Below are positions 60,576-64,000 of a stretch of DNA of 64,000 nucleotides, one piece after another (the first letter of the stretch is position 1; every line of letters begins with the position of its first letter). Source of the DNA: Chaetoceros tenuissimus (lineage: Eukaryota; Bacillariophyta; Thalassiosirophyceae; Chaetocerotales; Chaetocerotaceae). Below the pieces are notes generated by a model. The model made no database searches. It was given only the letters and a program-made list of their open reading frames with translations, and was not told the DNA's origin. Both the position numbers and the translations under genes were made by a program. The stretch covers positions 3,410,001 to 3,474,000 of the forward strand of contig BLLK01000022.1 in the NCBI GenBank assembly GCA_021927905.1, in the 5' to 3' direction.

Positions 60576-60976
60576 TGTCAGTTTGAGTAAAGTCTTTTGA
60601 TTCTACTTTGGTGATTAGGTTTAGCCTGTATTCTTTTCACTAAGTAGAACTAAATGCAATGAATGAATACTCTATTCAGCCTTGCTCTTGAGCTTGTTCT
60701 GTCGAAGCTCATCGTCGTGTGCGTTGAAAAATTCCGCGCTTTTGGGGGCTACGGAAAAGAAATTTGGCATTTCCTCCCTATTTTCCCCGTAGCCCCTGTA
60801 TGTGTCGCGCCATTTTTAGTTTGACACCAAAAAGCGGAAGTCATTTGCGTATCTTGTGGATCTTTGGAAACTGCATGTTCATGTTGAATGAAATAGAGCC
60901 ATTTCTCAAACAAAATTTCAGTTCGAAATAGGTCGACAGTAAACATACTACATTCCTTCAGAACCAAAATTGAAAA
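60576..60976. promoter_or_regulatory. Bidirectional promoter with imperfect palindrome
   Basis: This lies between divergent TPR and glutaredoxin-like genes. An inverted repeat has arms GGGGCTACGG-AAAA (60745-60758) and TTTTCCCCGTAGCCCC (60781-60796), with a 2-base bulge, flanked by TTCCGCGCTTTT and TCGCGCCATTTTT words. The near-symmetry suits a shared control site. Confidence 0.5.
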
Positions 60977-61642
60977 ATGAAACTAGCAATCCTTTCCTCA
61001 GCTCTTTTTCTGTCCTCTGCAAATGCATTTGTACCATCTGCATCCACAAAGCAGACATCTCACCTATATTCCATGGTGCCATCGGATGAGAATCCATTTG
61101 ATAAGTTTATTGATAACGTCAAGATGAGAGCACGTATTGCTCAAGAATCTAATAAAGCGGGTGCATCACCTAAACAAACTATTGCAGATGTATTAGCTGG
61201 TGAATTTGATGAAGCTAGTGTGGAAGCTAAAATTGAGGAAGCGATTGCTTCTGCTCCATGTGTCATGTTTACTTGGGAATCATCTCCATCTTGCAAAAAG
61301 GCAGTAGAGGCATTCAAAACTATGAAGGCTAATGTGAAAATTCTAAGACTTGACGATCCGTGGTCCGAAGGAAATCCGATGCGTGCTGTACTCGGAAAGA
61401 AAGTTGGGCGTACTTCAGTTCCATTTGTATTTATTGATGGGGAATATATTGGAGGTTTTGATGGTGGGATCAATGATAAAGCTTGTGGAATGGTTGATTT
61501 AGCATTTAAAGGTGAATTGAGAGATATGCTTGAAAAGGCTGGAGCGATGAAAGATAGTGCGAAGCAAGTTGAGAAAGTAGATGCACCTGCAAAGGTTGAA
61601 ACTGCAGAAGAGGTTGAATCTACTGAAGATGCTAGCGAGTGA
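60977..61642 (+). CDS. Plastid glutaredoxin-like protein with SPSC active site
   Basis: 221 residues. A signal peptide and ASAF-type motif (LSSANA-FVPS) suggest plastid import. A glutaredoxin-fold domain at ~85-200 has CVMFTWESSPSCKKA at the active-site position, GRTSVPFVFIDGEYIGGFDG (cis-Pro and glutathione-binding Gly motif) and a following AFKGELRDMLEKAG helix. Where dithiol enzymes have CPYC and monothiol ones CGFS, this has S-P-S-C: the N-terminal nucleophile is Ser103 and only the second Cys (106) remains, with another Cys at 95. Ordinary disulphide reductase chemistry is therefore unlikely. The C-terminus is an acidic helical tail. It is a single exon. Confidence 0.88.
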   Translation: MKLAILSSALFLSSANAFVPSASTKQTSHLYSMVPSDENPFDKFIDNVKMRARIAQESNKAGASPKQTIADVLAGEFDEASVEAKIEEAIASAPCVMFTWESSPSCKKAVEAFKTMKANVKILRLDDPWSEGNPMRAVLGKKVGRTSVPFVFIDGEYIGGFDGGINDKACGMVDLAFKGELRDMLEKAGAMKDSAKQVEKVDAPAKVETAEEVESTEDASE

Positions 61643-62058
61643 ATGTTCACAAACAAGAATTGAACATGTAATCCTGATGGAAGTTCCCAAGACTTGTTGC
61701 AAAGAAGAAGGTATTTTCAATATCCATTAAAGAAGTAAATTCAGTCATTTGCTTCATTTCATAGAGTAGAAATAACATTAATAATTCTAGAATCAAATGA
61801 ATAAACATCAAAATGAATTCTTGCTCGCACAATCATACTTGAAGAAATGCAAACAAAATCATTCCAACTCATAAAACTTTAAAAGGTACACAATACAGTC
61901 ATTTTATGTAAACATGAAGGTTTAAGTATTTATTTTTAATAGTATGAATGTCAACCTTCACTGTTTTGAATCACAACAATGTCAAAACATTTTCCTTCGA
62001 CTCTGGACAAATTCCCAGCTACCAGGAAGCAGTAGCCTTTCTAAACGGGGAATATATT
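61643..62058. other. Intergenic region, convergent 3' ends
   Basis: About 415 bp between the glutaredoxin-like gene and the peroxiredoxin 3' untranslated region. No gene is seen. Confidence 0.4.
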
Positions 62059-62102
62059 CTCAGTTCCTCTCCGACCTCTCGGCACTTGAAAAGGGACGTC
62101 AT
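62059..62102 (-). promoter_or_regulatory. Candidate SECIS element in the peroxiredoxin 3' UTR
   Basis: On the minus strand, 87 nt past the stop codon, the sequence reads ATGA, then 11 bases (CGTCCCTTTTC), then AA, a GCC-GAGA-GGT mini-stem, GAGAGGAAC and TGAG. The two arms pair over about ten positions with one C-A mismatch and two G-T wobbles. This matches the eukaryotic SECIS layout: an ATGA/GA quartet, an 11-12 nt stem and an apical AA, with an extra mini-stem as in type 2. The lower helix is less clear (AGCCT with AGGCT across a large loop). Confidence 0.65.
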
Positions 62103-62188
62103 AGGCTGCCTCAAAGTGAAATTAAAAGTTTTCCAATATATAGCTCTTCAAAACAATTCAGTCAACATTCATTTATTCAAAGCAGAAT

Positions 62189-62858
62189 TTACTCTGCCTT
62201 GATAGCCTCAAGCATACCCTCTGCAAGAGATGCAGATGGATCAGAATCTCCAGCTGGATCATCTGGTCCCTCGGATACGCGTACGGTCTTAACATCTCCG
62301 TCAACAGCGTGGATAGCGAAACGCTTGCATCTTCCGATGATTCCAACGGATGGTGGACCTGGGTGGGTCATCTCCATATCAAGAGCCTTGGTGAGTTCTG
62401 CAGCAGGGTCAGCAACAAAGGTTACCATACTTCCCTTGATTCCTTGGTCCTCTCCCCAAGCTTGCACTATAAGTAAAGGAAAAACATTTCAGTAAGTACG
62501 TGTCACTTGCAATCCGATAGTTATATACTGACACATGAATCAACTACTTACTAACTGCAGGGTCATTGACACAGTAGACAATAACCTCATCGACTCCAGC
62601 TTCCTTGAGAGCTTCCTGATTCTCAAGGTAACCTGGAACCTGCTGTGAGGATCAGGTAGGGGTGAATGCTCCTGGAAGACCAACGATGATTACGTTCTTT
62701 CCAGCGCAGTATTCAGCCATATCGATGTTTGCTACATCAGGGAATCCCTGCATAACGGTTGCGGATGGAATCTTTGCAGGAGCTGCGAAAGCAAGTGCTC
62801 CGTTGATAGCTTGCATACCCACAAGGGCAGCGAGAGAGATTTTCTTCATGAACTGCAT
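62189..62858 (-). CDS. Plastid type-II/PRX5-like peroxiredoxin, selenoprotein with TGA as peroxidatic residue
   Basis: The enzyme reduces hydrogen peroxide and organic peroxides. Exon 1 is 62858-62552 and exon 2 is 62466-62189. The 85-bp intron has GTAAGT donor and ATAG acceptor, and the total is 195 codons including one internal TGA. The N-terminus (MQFMKKISLAALVG...ALA-FAAPA) is a diatom plastid signal. PRX5 motifs are VIIVGLPGAFTPT then [TGA] then SSQQVPGYLENQ, YCVNDPAVMQAWGEDQG, VTFVADPAAELTKALDM and PSVGIIGRCKRFAI. The TGA at 62654-62652 (residue 69) falls exactly at the catalytic Cys and is read as selenocysteine; a candidate SECIS lies at 62059-62102. The ATG at 62858 is preferred over an upstream TTG. 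Confidence 0.92.
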
Positions 62859-63293
62859 GGTGACAGATTGTGATTGCAAGATAAGCGTGATGGATGCTAG
62901 CTACTCGTAGCTTCTCTTTCTCGATCGCGATGCGATAAAGATCGCTCGCTGAGTATGATTGGTTGATGTCCAGCCTGGCGATCTTTTACGTCAGAGTAAA
63001 AGTAAAAAAGAGATGGAAAGGAAATAGAGATGGCGTAGAAAGTATAATACAAAACATAAAGTAAATGGCCTTTTTATTTTTGTCCTATTTGAAGGTGAAG
63101 TCATTTTTCTATTTTCATTTCGTGGAATATGAAAATAATGTAGCTATGTGCTCAGCCGCTTGTGAACTGAGCACAGACGCACTTTCAGCGTAAACGCAAC
63201 GACGCAACACATGTTTGTCTTTTGATCTCTTTCATCAAAGCCTCATTACTTTGTTGTAGACGACTCGTTTCTTTTATTTCGCCAGGACCGACA
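62859..63293. other. Bidirectional promoter region
   Basis: 435 bp between the peroxiredoxin and DUF89 starts. It includes a TCGATCGCGATGCGATAAAGATCGC-like stretch at 62922-62946 (palindromic CGATCGCGATGCGAT core). No gene is seen. Confidence 0.4.
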
Positions 63294-64000
63294 ATGCGTC
63301 TATCCATCTCATTGATTGCTCTAGCATCCGTTTCACACTCTTGTTCTGCATTCACTTCCTCCTCTTTCTTTTCTACCCTCTCTTATTCAAGACAGACAGA
63401 TTCCATTATTGCACATTCCACAAAAGATTCTTCTACAGAAATGTCAAGTCCAAAACCAAAACTTCCTCTGCCAGAACCTATCCTATCGCTCACACCAGGA
63501 ACATGGGCATATGATACAATGTCACGCAGAATCGATCAAGAAATTTTACAAAGAACATTTGAAGACAATCAAGATGTATTTCTCAATGATGCAAAATTTG
63601 CACAAGCCTATGAAAAGTTTCAAGCACTGAGAAAAGATTTACAAGCAGCTTCCACCTCTCCATTGAGACATTTGGAAGCTTTACCGGAACATTTAGCTAA
63701 TGATCCTGTTCGTGTCAGAGAATACAATGAATGGAAAGCGATTCTTGCACCCTATGTGGATAAAGAGGAACCAGATACGTGGCTCTCTGCACCTTGGATG
63801 ACGGCTGAATTTTATCTTTATAGACGTCTCATGGAAACATTGGATTACTTTAATCCAGAATCTTCTACATACATGTATGACCCATTTGAGAAACAAAAAA
63901 ATGCAGGATTGATTACATCTCCAGCGACTGCTGAGCCAATCTTGAAGCAAATCAAGGGGTTGGGTAAGAAAAAGGTTGAAGATGGTTTTGCACTTGCAGC
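63294..64000 (+). CDS. DUF89/ARMT1-family protein, partial (cut by window end)
   Basis: The reading frame opens at the ATG at 63294 and is still open at the window edge (235 codons). A signal peptide ends SCSA-FTSS, a plastid-type motif. The domain begins with PGTWAYDTMSRRIDQEIL, then EYNEWKAILAPYVD, and TWLSAPWMTAEFYLYRRLME, which is diagnostic of DUF89/ARMT1. That family contains metal-dependent phosphatases that remove damaged phospho-metabolites; some members are reported as carboxyl methyltransferases. The catalytic Asp/Asn motifs would lie beyond the window. An internal ATG at 63439 (MSSPKPKL) could start a cytosolic form. Confidence 0.85.
   Translation, partial: MRLSISLIALASVSHSCSAFTSSSFFSTLSYSRQTDSIIAHSTKDSSTEMSSPKPKLPLPEPILSLTPGTWAYDTMSRRIDQEILQRTFEDNQDVFLNDAKFAQAYEKFQALRKDLQAASTSPLRHLEALPEHLANDPVRVREYNEWKAILAPYVDKEEPDTWLSAPWMTAEFYLYRRLMETLDYFNPESSTYMYDPFEKQKNAGLITSPATAEPILKQIKGLGKKKVEDGFALA

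Noticed and set aside
60734-60830. Hairpin as a structured RNA gene or terminator
   Set aside because: It sits between divergent start codons and has no RNA family features; a promoter element is simpler.
62640-62670. TGA in the peroxiredoxin explained as a cryptic intron
   Set aside because: The sequence across the TGA translates to family residues on both sides with no GT-AG pair spanning it.
1-64000. tRNA, rRNA, CRISPR or riboswitch features
   Set aside because: GTTCGA/GTTCAA words were checked by eye without finding a cloverleaf; no spaced palindromic arrays or other such structures are visible.

Overview
The window is nuclear DNA of a diatom, most likely a Chaetoceros close to C. tenuissimus. 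It is AT-rich and gene-dense, with genes on both strands and few, short GT-AG introns (67-92 bp in most cases, up to 352 bp). Several N-termini combine a signal peptide with an 'A-F' cleavage motif, the diatom route into the complex plastid: FBPase, glutaredoxin-like protein, selenocysteine peroxiredoxin, J-domain protein and DUF89 protein. The BspA-type leucine-rich repeat protein, the F-box-like/ankyrin protein and the diatom-type seven-helix receptor point the same way. Species assignment is inference; no search was run.

Layout. 1-2766 is repeat-rich and without a convincing gene. 2767-5999 is a Mutator-like (MULE) element with matching terminal inverted repeats, a truncated transposase and a convergent Ulp1-like gene. 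6168-24872 holds housekeeping genes: SWC4/DMAP1, a PPR protein, two RING E3 ligases, a tandem pair of diatom-specific genes, plastid fructose-1,6-bisphosphatase, LSm8, a Rab5-like GTPase and an ankyrin protein. 25418-27677 is a three-exon receptor gene with a cysteine-rich ectodomain.

27993-33846 is a second, young DNA transposon of about 5.85 kb. Its 409/419 bp inverted repeats differ at about three positions over the roughly 370 bp inner part. It carries a two-exon gene for a ~1198-residue protein joining a DDE-like region, a YqaJ/lambda-exonuclease-type PD-(D/E)XK nuclease and a C-terminal zinc finger. A divergent gene encodes a small acidic-tailed protein. Both repeats carry a perfect E2F-type palindrome. 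This is the best candidate for an undescribed system.

34177-57472 includes a BspA-type protein, a six-helix membrane protein, coatomer delta (first coding exon only ATG), a 2OG-oxygenase/DOMON protein, a serine-less esterase, a GH43-like secreted protein, a DUF3592 protein, a 1146-residue plastid J-domain protein, METTL26, a CCCH zinc-finger protein, an SPX-GDPD and a membrane protein. 57957-64000 includes a Cys-rich secreted protein, a TPR protein, a glutaredoxin-like protein with an SPSC active site, a peroxiredoxin whose peroxidatic Cys codon is an in-frame TGA with a candidate SECIS element, and the start of a DUF89/ARMT1 gene.

Most neighbours are functionally unrelated, as is usual in diatoms. 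The loose themes are plastid carbon and redox metabolism (FBPase, Grx-like, Sec-Prx, J-protein), ubiquitin ligases, vesicle traffic (delta-COP, Rab) and RNA processing (LSm8, PPR, CCCH). Several coding sequences begin downstream of the longest open frame, because that frame starts at TTG or GTG; I moved those starts to the first ATG that makes sense.
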